From positions 55,795 through 119,794 of the forward strand of contig JADHVL010000013.1 of assembly GCA_016784025.1 (NCBI GenBank): a stretch of 64,000 nucleotides of DNA, read 5' to 3'. Origin of the DNA: Fidelibacterota bacterium. Lineage in GTDB: Bacteria > Fidelibacterota > UBA8477 > JABMPR01. A program made the translations under genes and the position numbers. Below are positions 1-8,347 of the stretch, piece after piece; position 1 is the stretch's first letter, and every line of letters starts with the position of its first letter. Under the pieces are notes generated by a model that was not told the DNA's origin, searched no databases, and worked only from the letters and a program-made list of their open reading frames with translations.

Positions 1-549
1 TAATTGATCAGCATTTACCTCAACTGGCTCAATTATTTGCTCACCATTTAGAAAGCGGATGGCTTCCAGCAAGGTGTTCACAGGTATAACATCAATATTT
101 CCAGTCACGGCGGCCTCACGGGCATTCTGAGCAGGAAGAATGAGTCCCTTCATCTCATGCTCATGAACACCAACAGCTGATGGTAGAGCGCCTTTTACGC
201 CTCGTAGAGTGCCATCCAAAGACAATTCACCCATAAGCACATAATCTTCCAGATCTTCATGGATAACGATCCCCAAAGCAGCCAGAATACCAATGGCGAT
301 GGGAAGATCAAATGCTGAGCCCTCCTTTTTAATATCTGCAGGGGCTAGATTTATGGTGTATGCCTTAGGTGGGAATCTAAAACCACTATTCTTAATGGCT
401 GAGATCACCCTATCCTTACTTTCTCTCACTGCCAACTCCGGCAGTCCAACAGTTGAATAACGAAAGGCGTGGCCTTCGACATTCACCTCGACTTCAACCA
501 GATAGGGATCTATTCCAATTAATGAACTGCTTAATACGCGTGCCAGCAT
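1..549 (-). CDS. comM: YifB/ComM family Mg-chelatase-like ATPase (N-terminal part, runs off window)
   Basis: Reading the reverse strand from ATG at 549 gives 183 residues that stay open to the window edge. They start MLARVLSSSLIGIDPYLVEV and include STVGLPELAVRESKDRV and NLAPADIKKEGSAFDLPIA, the typical N-terminal ChlI/Lon-S5-like domain of the YifB/ComM family. The AAA+ ATPase and C-terminal Mg-chelatase domains would lie outside the window. The start has an AAGGAG ribosome site 5 nt upstream. Family knowledge: in naturally competent bacteria ComM is a hexameric helicase that promotes branch migration during DNA integration; elsewhere its role is less clear. Identification is strong, the physiological role here is inference. 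Confidence 0.9.
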   Translation of the reverse strand, partial: MLARVLSSSLIGIDPYLVEVEVNVEGHAFRYSTVGLPELAVRESKDRVISAIKNSGFRFPPKAYTINLAPADIKKEGSAFDLPIAIGILAALGIVIHEDLEDYVLMGELSLDGTLRGVKGALPSAVGVHEHEMKGLILPAQNAREAAVTGNIDVIPVNTLLEAIRFLNGEQIIEPVEVNADQL

Positions 550-687
550 AGCAAACTCCTTTTTGAAGAATGACAAAATTGAAAGGTCAGAAGACCTTCA
601 AATGATGATACAGTTATAGAGTGAAGCGGTGGAGAATGTACCTGGTTAGCTGGACATATTCTCTAGATCAAGATATGAAACAGGATC

Positions 688-1551
688 TTACATACAGTTC
701 TGATCAAATGCCTGTTCGATAATGAGTTTATTCATGTATTTCCAGCGCTCACTATTAGACTGAGCGTTGGAAAATTTAAAATTGAACGCGGACATGCTCT
801 CAAATCCATGTTTACGGGCGAGAGTTTCAAGTCTGACAGGATCCTGTAAGGCATCAGGCTGGTTCTTATTTAGACATTCAGTCTCAACTGCGAGCGCAAT
901 TATTCTCAGCTCTTCATCGGAAAGTACAAAAGCAGTGGTAGGCGACGCTCCTAAAGGCTTATATGCCATTGGGGGATCGATTTCCACCGCAGAGTCAACA
1001 CTCTTTCTCGCTTCAGAAGCTGCGATTTTTCGCTCAATCGCCTTTTGTTCCAGCACTTCGTCTTTGGGGAGTCGGGAGTCAGGAGCTGTTTTTTTGCCCC
1101 AGAACAATTCCAGGACAGATTTATCCTCAGATTTGATTTTCTGATGAGCATATTTTATGGCGTTTATAAAAGGAGTTGATTTGTTGGCATCTATCTCAAA
1201 ATAGAGGTCTATCCAGCCCATGAATTCATCCATGGCAGCATCACCATTGTCTTCCATAACCAACAGGTTTTGCCAGATCATGAATAAATTATCAATTTCC
1301 TCATTAAACTGATGTGTATTCCGTGGAGAGGTTGCGATAGTTGAATTAACGAGTTTGCGCATTTCATAGGCGCTGGAAATATATGCGAACAGGAAAGTCT
1401 GTTTCTCAGATGGAGTGAGAGCTGACCAATAAATACTTTGAGCAAAAGCGACATGCTCTTCTGCAGTGTCAAGGTTTCTGGCTTCTTGAGCAAACGAGGG
1501 CTGGAACAGGGATATTGTGAAAACTGCGACGCAAAAAAGAGTGTTCCTCAT
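688..1551 (-). CDS. Secreted protein of unknown function, 287 aa
   Basis: The protein begins with a clear signal peptide (MRNTLFCVAVFTISLFQPSFA, cleavage probably after SFA, before QE). The mature part is mostly helical and charged, with a Lys/Glu/Ala-rich stretch around residues 155-195 and two Cys residues near the C-terminus. I recognise no catalytic motif and no known family. It stands alone between comM and ispG, with 130-140 bp non-coding on both sides, so it is probably its own transcription unit. Signal peptide and steady reading frame make it a real gene; function is unknown. Confidence 0.7.
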   Translation of the reverse strand: MRNTLFCVAVFTISLFQPSFAQEARNLDTAEEHVAFAQSIYWSALTPSEKQTFLFAYISSAYEMRKLVNSTIATSPRNTHQFNEEIDNLFMIWQNLLVMEDNGDAAMDEFMGWIDLYFEIDANKSTPFINAIKYAHQKIKSEDKSVLELFWGKKTAPDSRLPKDEVLEQKAIERKIAASEARKSVDSAVEIDPPMAYKPLGASPTTAFVLSDEELRIIALAVETECLNKNQPDALQDPVRLETLARKHGFESMSAFNFKFSNAQSNSERWKYMNKLIIEQAFDQNCM

Positions 1552-1685
1552 AGAATTTCCTAGTGGTTTGTTAATAATACCCTAAATCTAAGCGCAGATT
1601 CAAATACACCATACAAAAAAATATCCGAGAAGAATGACAACTTAATCAGGAAATACCCACGCCATTCTGCTTGATAATGAAGGAA

Positions 1686-3605
1686 TTAAGGGTCAACCCA
1701 GTAGCCTTCACTTTTTATCAGGTCAATCAAAGAGTCCACAGCCTCAGTTTGGGGGACATGAGGTCGAACCACCATCTGGCCACGATAGAGCGAAATCTTG
1801 CCTGGTCCTGTCCCGACATAGCCAAAATCAGCATCTGCCATTTCACCAGGCCCATTCACAATGCATCCCATGATCCCAATCTTCACACCTTTCAAATGAC
1901 TGGTTCGTTCACGAATTTGAGCAGTCACTTCCTCCAGATCGAAAAGGGTTCTACCGCAGGAGGGGCAGGCGATGTATTCAGTTTTGGTCATACGGCTTCT
2001 GCTGGCCTGTAATACTCCAAATGCGATTTCATTTAACTCTTTGGCTTCAATCTGGGTTGACCTAAGCCATACTCCATCTGCTAGACCATCATTGAAAATG
2101 GAGCCGATTTCAGCAGATGCAGAAAGTAAAAACTCGTGGCGCTCCTGATCTGTGAATTGATTTATTAGAATAACGGGTTGTTGGATTCCCTGGTTCATCA
2201 ACTCAAGAATAAATCTGCGCAAATCCGCGATTTGATGCTCATTGTTTGAATCGAGAAGCCAGACAATATTCGATTCTCTGGGTAATTCATCGATTTTTGT
2301 TTTTGTATTAATGTGGATGAAATTAGCAATATCATGCTTTACCAGAGCAGATACATAAGAACCCAGGGTGTACAATGGATAGCAATTATCTATGACCGCA
2401 AATTCAGGCCATATCTCTGAGTCATAGAGTCTTAGCGTATTATCTGAAAGTTGGATATCTGGATTGTTCCCACCGAAATAGAGTATATCTGCACCCTGAT
2501 CACCACTTTTCCAGGTATTGCTTAACAAATCAAAATAGTATCCTGCCGAGATCAGTAGATCATCATTGATTTCCTTCATAGTGGACAGGTCAGCAATGAC
2601 GACTGGGACATTATCGGCACCTATTGATGCTGTCGCCTGGGTTTCTCTACGCCGGTATTCAAATAAATTGATTGGCAGATTGGATAGTGGCTCAATCTCT
2701 TGATGCAGCGGAAGCGTTTTAAGTGCTTTTACGATTGAAATGGCCACCGGAACTTCTGCCTCTGGAGCTTCTGTCAGTGAAACTCTGATAGTATCACCCA
2801 GCCCATCACGAAGCAGGGAGCCAATTCCCAGCGATGATTTGATGCGTGCATCATCACCATCACCAGCTTCAGTCACTCCTAGATGGAGGGGATAGTTAAA
2901 GCCCTCCTGGTCCATCTGATACACCAACAGACGGTAGGCCTGTATCATGATCCTGGTATTGCTGGCCTTCATGGAGATGACCAGATCATGGAATTGATTT
3001 GCTGCACAGATTCGCACAAATTCCATAGCCGATTCCACCATACCCTGGGGAGTATCACCATAGTGGCTTAGAATTCTGTCAGAAAGTGATCCATGGTTGG
3101 AACCTATGCGCATGGCCGTTCCTTCTTCTCGACAGAGAGTCACCAGCGGTGTAAACCTCTTTTCAATGCGATCCAATTCGGCCTGGTACTCACTCTGATT
3201 GTATTCCAGCTCTTGAAATCTTTTTCGATCTACGTAATTCCCTGGATTCACTCGTACTTTCTCTACCAATTTGGCTGCTTCCTCAGCTGCTCGAGGAACA
3301 AAATGAATATCTGCGATAAGCGGAACCGTATATCCCCGTTTCTTTAATTCAGCTTTTATTACGGCCAGGTTTTGGGCTTCTTTAACGCTGGGGGCAGTAA
3401 TTCTCACATATTCGCAACCGGCATCCACCAGACGAATCGTTTGTTCAACTGTGGCCTGAGTATCCATGGTATTGGTGTTGGTCATAGATTGTATACGGAT
3501 GGGATTGTCGCCACCCATGGGAATGTCGCCAATGTTCACGACTCGACTTTGATAGCGATGATAGCGGGTTAGGGTTTCAAGTGACTCAGTGAAATGGGTG
3601 CTCAT
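1686..3605 (-). CDS. ispG: 4-hydroxy-3-methylbut-2-en-1-yl diphosphate synthase, long form
   Basis: IspG (GcpE) converts methylerythritol cyclodiphosphate to HMBPP, the penultimate step of the MEP isoprenoid pathway, using a [4Fe-4S] cluster. The N-terminal TIM barrel is clear (PIRIQSMTNTNTMDTQATV, ADIHFVPRAAEEAAKLV, KVRVNPGNYVD). The cluster domain is C-terminal, with ligands C547, C550 (CPSCGRT), C581 (GIMGCIVNGPGE) and E588. At 639 aa it is the long form, with a roughly 250-residue extra domain between barrel and cluster domain, as in Bacteroidetes, Chlamydiae and plants, against about 370 aa in E. coli. An AGGA-type ribosome site precedes ATG 3605. It diverges from pepP across 197 bp, which should hold both promoters. 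Confidence 0.96.
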   Translation of the reverse strand: MSTHFTESLETLTRYHRYQSRVVNIGDIPMGGDNPIRIQSMTNTNTMDTQATVEQTIRLVDAGCEYVRITAPSVKEAQNLAVIKAELKKRGYTVPLIADIHFVPRAAEEAAKLVEKVRVNPGNYVDRKRFQELEYNQSEYQAELDRIEKRFTPLVTLCREEGTAMRIGSNHGSLSDRILSHYGDTPQGMVESAMEFVRICAANQFHDLVISMKASNTRIMIQAYRLLVYQMDQEGFNYPLHLGVTEAGDGDDARIKSSLGIGSLLRDGLGDTIRVSLTEAPEAEVPVAISIVKALKTLPLHQEIEPLSNLPINLFEYRRRETQATASIGADNVPVVIADLSTMKEINDDLLISAGYYFDLLSNTWKSGDQGADILYFGGNNPDIQLSDNTLRLYDSEIWPEFAVIDNCYPLYTLGSYVSALVKHDIANFIHINTKTKIDELPRESNIVWLLDSNNEHQIADLRRFILELMNQGIQQPVILINQFTDQERHEFLLSASAEIGSIFNDGLADGVWLRSTQIEAKELNEIAFGVLQASRSRMTKTEYIACPSCGRTLFDLEEVTAQIRERTSHLKGVKIGIMGCIVNGPGEMADADFGYVGTGPGKISLYRGQMVVRPHVPQTEAVDSLIDLIKSEGYWVDP

Positions 3606-3802
3606 TTATATGAAAATTCCTTCGATTGGTGCGTTCATTAGTATTCAATCTAAAGAGGAGCAGGGGCGAAACCAATTGGAATAGCCTGTCTGTACACCTG
3701 AAATACGCTCAGTAGTGAATCAGGAATTGATAAAGTTGTGCCTTGTTCAGGGAGGTCACTCAATTTATTTTCGTCGTCTTATAGAAGGAGCATTGAAATA
3801 AT

Positions 3803-5110
3803 ATGTTTAACAGTGACATTTACAATAGACGCAGACAAATTTTAATAAAGCTTATGGGTAAGGGTGTTGCTATCCTAAAAGGGGCACCAGAACAAATTCG
3901 GACAAATGATACGGAATACCCCTATAGACAGGATTCAGACTTCTTTTATCTTACAGGATATACTGAGCCTGGTGCAGCTTGCATTATCGATCCCAACAAT
4001 AAGGACCATCCATTCACGTTATTTGTGCTTCCCCAGGATCCAAAAAAGGAAGTATGGACTGGTTGGAGACTCAGTTTTGAAGATACGGTTGATAAGTATA
4101 AAGCTGATCAGGCATTGGATATTGCAGAATTTGAAACAAATGCATTAGCTGCCATGAAGACCTCGTCAAAAGTATACACCAATCTAAACCATGATAAGGT
4201 TCACCAGTACAAGATGCTGGACCATGTTGGTCAAGTGCGCAAAGAAGTGCAAAGGACCGGTGGAGGACCAGTAGGTTTAGAATCTGTGGGTTCGCTCACC
4301 CATGGCATGCGACTCATAAAAGATGAACATGAGTTGGAGCTTATGCAAAAAGCTGCAGATATCTCTGCGACTGCTCATTCAAAAGCCATGGCGGCCTGTT
4401 CACCAGGCATGTATGAATATCAGCTCCAGGCTGTTCTTGAGAGTCATTTTGTCCATGAAGGCAGTGCTGGACCCGCTTATACATCAATCGTGGGGGCTGG
4501 AGACAATGCCACCGTTTTACATTATATAAAAAATCGTGACCAGATTGTTGATGGTGACATGATACTTATAGATGCAGCCGCCGAATATGACATGTATGCT
4601 GCAGACATAACCAGGACGTTTCCTGCAAATGGCAAATTCTCTGCAGCCCAGGCAGCCATCTACGGAGTGGTTCTTAAAGCACAGAAGGCAGTCATCGCAT
4701 CTTCTAAACCAGGAGTTACCTTTCAGGAACTACATGATATGGATTTGCGGCTCCTTGTTGAGGGCATGATAGAGATTGGATTGCTAGAGGGCACTGCCGA
4801 CGAAGTTATTCAAAATGAGAGCTATCAAGACTATTTCATGCATAAAACCGGTCATTGGTTGGGTCTGGATGTACACGATATGGGTAACTACATGGCTGAT
4901 GGTGCGTCCATCGTGCTTAAACCCGGCATGGCTTTCACAGTGGAGCCTGGCATTTATGTCAATTCAAAATCCAAGGCACCTGAAAAATTCAGAGGTATTG
5001 GAATAAGAATCGAGGACGATATTGTGATTACTGAGTCTGGGAACAAAAACCTCACCGCGGCTGTTCCTAAAGAGATATCTGAAATTGAAGCACTTATGAA
5101 TGAAGGTTGA
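3803..5110 (+). CDS. pepP: Xaa-Pro aminopeptidase (M24B family)
   Basis: Cytosolic aminopeptidase P, which removes N-terminal residues preceding proline. Residues 1-150 form the aminopeptidase P N-terminal domain (YPYRQDSDFFYLTGYTEPGA); the rest is the pita-bread metallopeptidase fold. The five dimetal ligands are visible: D257 and D268 (IDAAAEYDMYAADITRTFP), H351 (GHWLGLDVHD), E381 (FTVEPGIY) and E404 (GIRIEDDIVIT). Length 435 aa is normal (E. coli 441). The ribosome site GAAGGAG lies about 13 nt before ATG 3803. The selenoprotein-like gene begins 13 bp after its stop, so the two are probably cotranscribed. Confidence 0.95.
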   Translation: MFNSDIYNRRRQILIKLMGKGVAILKGAPEQIRTNDTEYPYRQDSDFFYLTGYTEPGAACIIDPNNKDHPFTLFVLPQDPKKEVWTGWRLSFEDTVDKYKADQALDIAEFETNALAAMKTSSKVYTNLNHDKVHQYKMLDHVGQVRKEVQRTGGGPVGLESVGSLTHGMRLIKDEHELELMQKAADISATAHSKAMAACSPGMYEYQLQAVLESHFVHEGSAGPAYTSIVGAGDNATVLHYIKNRDQIVDGDMILIDAAAEYDMYAADITRTFPANGKFSAAQAAIYGVVLKAQKAVIASSKPGVTFQELHDMDLRLLVEGMIEIGLLEGTADEVIQNESYQDYFMHKTGHWLGLDVHDMGNYMADGASIVLKPGMAFTVEPGIYVNSKSKAPEKFRGIGIRIEDDIVITESGNKNLTAAVPKEISEIEALMNEG

Positions 5111-5123
5111 ATCAGGAAAAACA

Positions 5124-6275
5124 ATGAAAGTACTTCTTAAACGTTCAGGGTTGATGCTCCTGCTCATTGTCCTGGTGACAGTGGGCTGTAAAAGTGAGAC
5201 GACAAATCCCATATATAATGCCAATGAATTCACGCTCATGGTTGCAGCCAGTAACAATGGGGAAGTCGGTCCCTGCGGCTGACGATCTAATCCACTTGGC
5301 GGTCTTGCCAGGAAGCATACGATTATGAAGGGTCTTGCTGAAACAGAAGCACTCTATTTTGTTGATGCTGGAGATGCATTGTTCAAATACCCATATATTC
5401 CAGAGGATCAACGTGATCGTTTAAAAGAAACGGCCGAGGCAATCATCTCATCCTACAATGTGATGGAATGTCAGGTTATGAATGTGGGTACCAACGACCT
5501 CGCTGCAGGTCTTGAATTTATAGTAGAATTGGAGAATACTGCTAATTTCCCCCTCATATCAGCAAATACTAAAGATGCCAGTACGGATAATTTTCTATTC
5601 GAACCCTATACACTGGTTGAAACCCATGACCAGATTCTGGGATTTATTGGTGTCACGAAAGGTGATAAACGAGTAAAGGATTTTGCTTTTTCAGATCCAA
5701 TTGAAGCCGCTCAAAAAGCTATTGATGAAATCAAGGACAAAGTTGATCTAGTTTTTTTAATGGCCAATGGGGATGACAAATTTGAAAGAGCCTTGATGGC
5801 AGAGGTTAAAGGAATCGATTTTCTCATCCGGTCCAAGTCTGGATCCCTTCAAAGAAATCCGAAGCAGCAGGATGGTACCACCATCATTCGTATCGGCAAA
5901 CAAGGTAAGTATGCAGGTGTTTTGAGGATCAGGAATGTTGACCCTATAAGTCAAATGAAGAATGTGAGCTCACAGTACACGCGCATCAAATTTGCAGATA
6001 ATCGTCTCAATGCAATGGCCAAAGGGATTGAAGAGGGCAAGACCCTTGAAGAACACTTCGCCAATGATGAAAACAGATTAAAGTTAATCACACGCCTTCG
6101 GGATGAACGCAAAACCAATGTAGATCTAATCAAGAAACTGAAGAATAGCTATTATCTTGAACCGATTCCACTAAACGAAAAAATCGAGGATACTCCCGAG
6201 ATAGCGCTCATTGTAAAGGATTATATGCCTGAGGAAAAAAAGACCACCGAAAAGGATAATCACAAAGGGCATTAA
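5124..6275 (+). CDS. Predicted selenocysteine-containing lipoprotein, UshA/5'-nucleotidase-like metallophosphoesterase family
   Basis: Two open frames (5124-5279 and 5283-6275) are in the same frame and separated only by TGA 5280-5282. Read through, they give one 383-residue protein. Residues 1-22 are a lipoprotein signal (VTVGC, lipid Cys22). Then come ASNNGEVGPCG, the UGA as residue 53, and RSNPLGGLARK. Relatives that I recall of the UshA-like phosphoesterases carry PCGC..N.LGGLARR here, so UGA sits exactly where the second Cys of CGC belongs. FVDAGDALF and the helical segment up to VGTNDLAAGLEFI follow the family. A SECIS-like hairpin follows the UGA. ATG 5124 has an AGGA site; ATG 5100 would overlap pepP and extend the signal peptide. 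A pseudogene or a single-base change is the alternative. Probably a redox-active or metal-binding CxU site on the periplasmic side; substrate unknown. Confidence 0.75.
5280..5324 (+). promoter_or_regulatory. SECIS-like element directing UGA recoding
   Basis: After UGA 5280-5282 come 18 nt and then the loop sequence GGUCUU (5301-5306). A six-pair stem CUUGGC (5295-5300) with GCCAGG (5307-5312) closes it, with one U-G pair. AAUC 5289-5292 can pair weakly with GAUU 5321-5324 as a basal stem. From memory, the E. coli fdhF SECIS has the same 18-nt distance from UGA to a GGUC loop, which SelB reads. The GGT CTT codons also encode the conserved Gly-Leu of the protein family, so part of the match may be protein constraint. 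Confidence 0.6.
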
Positions 6276-6298
6276 CTAATATTTAAAATTGATGATAA

Positions 6299-6330
6299 AA
6301 AAAGAGGCTGAAATATTCAGCCTCTTTTTG
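6299..6330. terminator. Bidirectional intrinsic terminator
   Basis: AAAAAGAGGCTGAA, loop ATA (6313-6315), TTCAGCCTCTTTTT form a near-perfect hairpin with A and T runs on both sides. It can end the pepP/selenoprotein transcript on the plus strand and the tRNA-Gly transcript on the minus strand. Confidence 0.85.
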
Positions 6331-6336
6331 GTTGTG

Positions 6337-6409
6337 AGCGAGAGACCGGACTCGAACCGGCGACAACCACGTTGGCAACGTGGAGCTCTACCAACTGAGC
6401 TACTCTCGC
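6337..6409 (-). tRNA. tRNA-Gly (anticodon GCC)
   Basis: The reverse strand folds as a 73-nt cloverleaf. The acceptor stem is GCGAGAG (6409-6403) with CTCTCGC (6344-6338), and the discriminator base is U. The D arm carries AGCTCAGTTGGTAGAGCT. The anticodon stem is CCACG/CGTGG around loop TTGCCAA, giving anticodon GCC. The T arm contains GGTTCGAGTCC. The 3' CCA is not encoded. It is a canonical elongator tRNA, not a tRNA-Sec. Confidence 0.96.
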
Positions 6410-6741
6410 ATGAGCTGTCTGCCATCAGAGATGGCTTAAAAGCGGCGTGAATATAAATCTCGTCAATGGCGGGGCAAACTATTTTTCAGGCTAAATATTT
6501 CCCTCAGAGTTGTTTACTGATAATTTGCTACCTCAGGTTGTTAAAATATTTAAATAACCATATCATATCGATATGGTGTCAGATCATATGATTATAGATC
6601 TTTTCTTCAAATTGTAATCTGGACAATACCCTTAATGTAATATATACAGTATGATATAATCCCTTTAGCGAAATTGGCATGTCCCTTGTGATAGAGGAGT
6701 CTATGGTAAATGACACAATAACAATAGACGGGGAGAATATC
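6410..6741. other. Non-coding region between tRNA-Gly and the TonB-like gene, with short palindromes
   Basis: I see no gene here. It should carry the promoters for the tRNA (reverse) and for the gene at 6742 (forward). A perfect 12-bp palindrome CATATCGATATG (6564-6575) and a 10-bp palindrome ATCATATGAT (6583-6592) lie close together in AT-rich sequence, a possible operator. TATAAT occurs at 6655-6660, but no well-spaced -35 hexamer is visible. Confidence 0.4.
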
Positions 6742-7110
6742 ATGAGCAAAACAAAACTAACCTTAGCTGCATTGGTTCTGTTACTGGGCGCTACACAATT
6801 ACTGGCCGAGCCAAAATCTGATGCGAAATGTTGCCAACCTATGCCTGCTGGAGGAATGTCTGAATTAGAGCGAAATATCATCTACCCAAGTTTTGGTCGC
6901 ATGGTAGGGATCAATGCTGATGTGATCTTGAATTTTCACGTAGATGTGAGTGGTAATGTCTCGAGAATTGTGGTCGCCAGGAGTGGTGGAGCCGCTTTTG
7001 ACGATTCGGCTGTCAGGGCAGTGATGAATACACAGTGGAAACCTGCTATGCAAAACGGATTTCCAGTAGCATCAACTTTTGCATTACCATTTGAGTATCG
7101 TTACAAATAG
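6742..7110 (+). CDS. Small exported protein with TonB C-terminal domain
   Basis: The 122-residue product has a signal peptide (MSKTKLTLAALVLLLGATQLLA, cleaved before EP). A TonB C-terminal-type domain follows, with INADVILNFHVDVSGNVSRIVV, AFDDSAVRAVMNTQWKPA and a final beta strand. It lacks the inner-membrane anchor's proline-rich linker of true TonB, so it is a stand-alone periplasmic TonB-CTD protein rather than an energy transducer. A CC pair (KCCQP) lies just after the signal peptide. ATG 6742 is preceded by GGGGAG at a good distance; an in-frame ATG at 6679 would place 21 polar residues before the signal peptide. A terminator follows. Role unknown. Confidence 0.8.
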   Translation: MSKTKLTLAALVLLLGATQLLAEPKSDAKCCQPMPAGGMSELERNIIYPSFGRMVGINADVILNFHVDVSGNVSRIVVARSGGAAFDDSAVRAVMNTQWKPAMQNGFPVASTFALPFEYRYK

Positions 7111-7156
7111 TTTGCTGCAATGCCTTTATTTGACAAACCTGTACTGAAGACATACA

Positions 7157-7187
7157 AAAAGGTAGGCTGCTGGCCTACCTTTTTTTT
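7157..7187. terminator. Bidirectional intrinsic terminator
   Basis: GGTAGGC (7161-7167) pairs with GCCTACC (7173-7179) over a 5-nt loop, with A-run before and T-run after. It ends the TonB-like gene. Read in reverse it lies just beyond the XRE gene, whose TAA stop (7186-7188) is inside the T-run. Confidence 0.85.
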
Positions 7188-7482
7188 ATAGCGGCTTAAT
7201 ATTTATCTCAACATTTACCATGTTGTATTTGAGCGTTTTCAGGGCATCAAGGGCTGCATCTATATCCAGACTGAATGTTTCCTCACTCCCATAATTGAGC
7301 AAGTGGGCAACCGAAAGATTGTAGGCCTTTGAAATTTTTGATAGGGTCGAAAAGGTGGGGTCTGCTAAACCACGCTCAAGTTTGCTGATATAGCTTTTGT
7401 CTAGACCAGCACTCGCAGCGAGATCTTTTTGCAGAATCTGATGCCCCTCGCGTACAAGTCGTAATTGTTTTCCAATCTCCAT
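7186..7482 (-). CDS. XRE-family helix-turn-helix transcriptional regulator
   Basis: A 98-residue protein with a Cro/CI-type HTH covering residues 4-62: IGKQLRLVREGHQILQKDLA, then AGLDKSYISKLERGLADPTF and STLSKISKAYNLSVAHLL. A short C-terminal tail (residues 66-98) may mediate dimerisation. There is no sensor domain. ATG 7482 has only a weak purine-rich upstream region (GGGGAGATTTT, about 8 nt). It is convergent with the TonB-like gene and divergent from pcm across 145 bp, so self-regulation or control of pcm are possible. Targets are unknown. Confidence 0.88.
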   Translation of the reverse strand: MEIGKQLRLVREGHQILQKDLAASAGLDKSYISKLERGLADPTFSTLSKISKAYNLSVAHLLNYGSEETFSLDIDAALDALKTLKYNMVNVEINIKPL

Positions 7483-7627
7483 GTGTAAAATCTCCCCATA
7501 TTAAATGGTACTGATCCGCTTTATCCCTGACGTTGGAAATATGTCAAAATATAATTGAACCATGACCAGAAATTAATGTTTTTCGATAAGTTAATGCTTG
7601 GCTAAGGAAAACGATTAAATTGGGACC

Positions 7628-8347
7628 ATGGGAAACACAGAGAGTGGAGACACACTAGATCTCCGGCACGAAATGGTATCAGACCAGCTCATGAATAGAG
7701 GTATTCTTCATCCTGCTATTCTGGATGCTTTCAACGATATTCCCAGACATCGGTTTGTTCCCCACATTGCACCAGACCATGCCTATGAGGATCAACCACT
7801 TCCCATAAAATCTGGACAGACCATTAGCCAACCATATGTGGTGGCACTGATGTTGAGCTATCTTGATCTTCAACACAATCATCATGTCCTTGAAATTGGG
7901 AGCGGAAGTGGCTATGCCACGGCAATCATGTCCAAACTATGCCATCACGTGACTGCCATGGAAGTATATGGAGAACTACTTGAAGATTCCAGGGTGGTTC
8001 TAAAGGATCTGGCATTATCCAATTTTGATCTGCTGCATGGGAGCGCCTGGGAACATTTAAAGGAAGGCATAGTTTATGATCGTATCATTCTATGGGCCAG
8101 CCCTCCAAGGATACCCGAACATATCTTTGACAGTTTGAAAGAAGGGGGTATTCTGGTTGCACCTGAGGGAAAAGCAGATCAATATGTGTGGATTTGCACA
8201 AAAAAAGATGGCGACATTATTAAGAAAAGAAAAGATCCTGTAAGATTTGTACCTCTGGTACAGGGATCGGTTCAGGAAATAGATCGAAACATGCAGAGAC
8301 AACGAGGAAAACGAGGGAAACGAGGGAAACGAGGGAGAGATGAATAG
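7628..8347 (+). CDS. pcm: Protein-L-isoaspartate O-methyltransferase
   Basis: Pcm methylates isoaspartyl residues in damaged proteins with S-adenosylmethionine, starting their repair. Diagnostic segments are RHRFVP, the family motif KSGQTISQPYVVALML (residues 58-73) and the SAM-binding glycine loop VLEIGSGSGYATAIM, followed by the acidic AMEVY. The 239-residue length is slightly above the usual 210-220. The excess is a basic C-terminal tail made of GKR units encoded by a 9-bp tandem repeat. It overlaps the next gene by 8 bp. Start ATG 7628 has the in-frame purine tract GGGACC rather than a strong ribosome site, so the exact start is less certain. Confidence 0.92.
   Translation: MGNTESGDTLDLRHEMVSDQLMNRGILHPAILDAFNDIPRHRFVPHIAPDHAYEDQPLPIKSGQTISQPYVVALMLSYLDLQHNHHVLEIGSGSGYATAIMSKLCHHVTAMEVYGELLEDSRVVLKDLALSNFDLLHGSAWEHLKEGIVYDRIILWASPPRIPEHIFDSLKEGGILVAPEGKADQYVWICTKKDGDIIKKRKDPVRFVPLVQGSVQEIDRNMQRQRGKRGKRGKRGRDE
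8301..8336 (+). repeat. Four-copy 9-bp tandem repeat at the 3' end of pcm
   Basis: Four head-to-tail units of AACGAGGGA (first unit AACGAGGAA) at 8301-8336 encode the repeated basic tail of Pcm. The GAGGGAGAG at its end directly precedes ATG 8340, so the last repeat also supplies the ribosome site of the PspC gene. Confidence 0.9.

Noticed and set aside
5280..5282. TGA as an ordinary stop making the upstream gene a 52-residue fragment or a pseudogene
   Set aside because: The frame continues directly into family-conserved sequence, nothing else in the gene is damaged, and a SECIS-like hairpin follows. Not fully excluded.
6337..6409. Possible tRNA-Sec near the UGA gene
   Set aside because: The anticodon is GCC and the arms have standard lengths, so it is tRNA-Gly.
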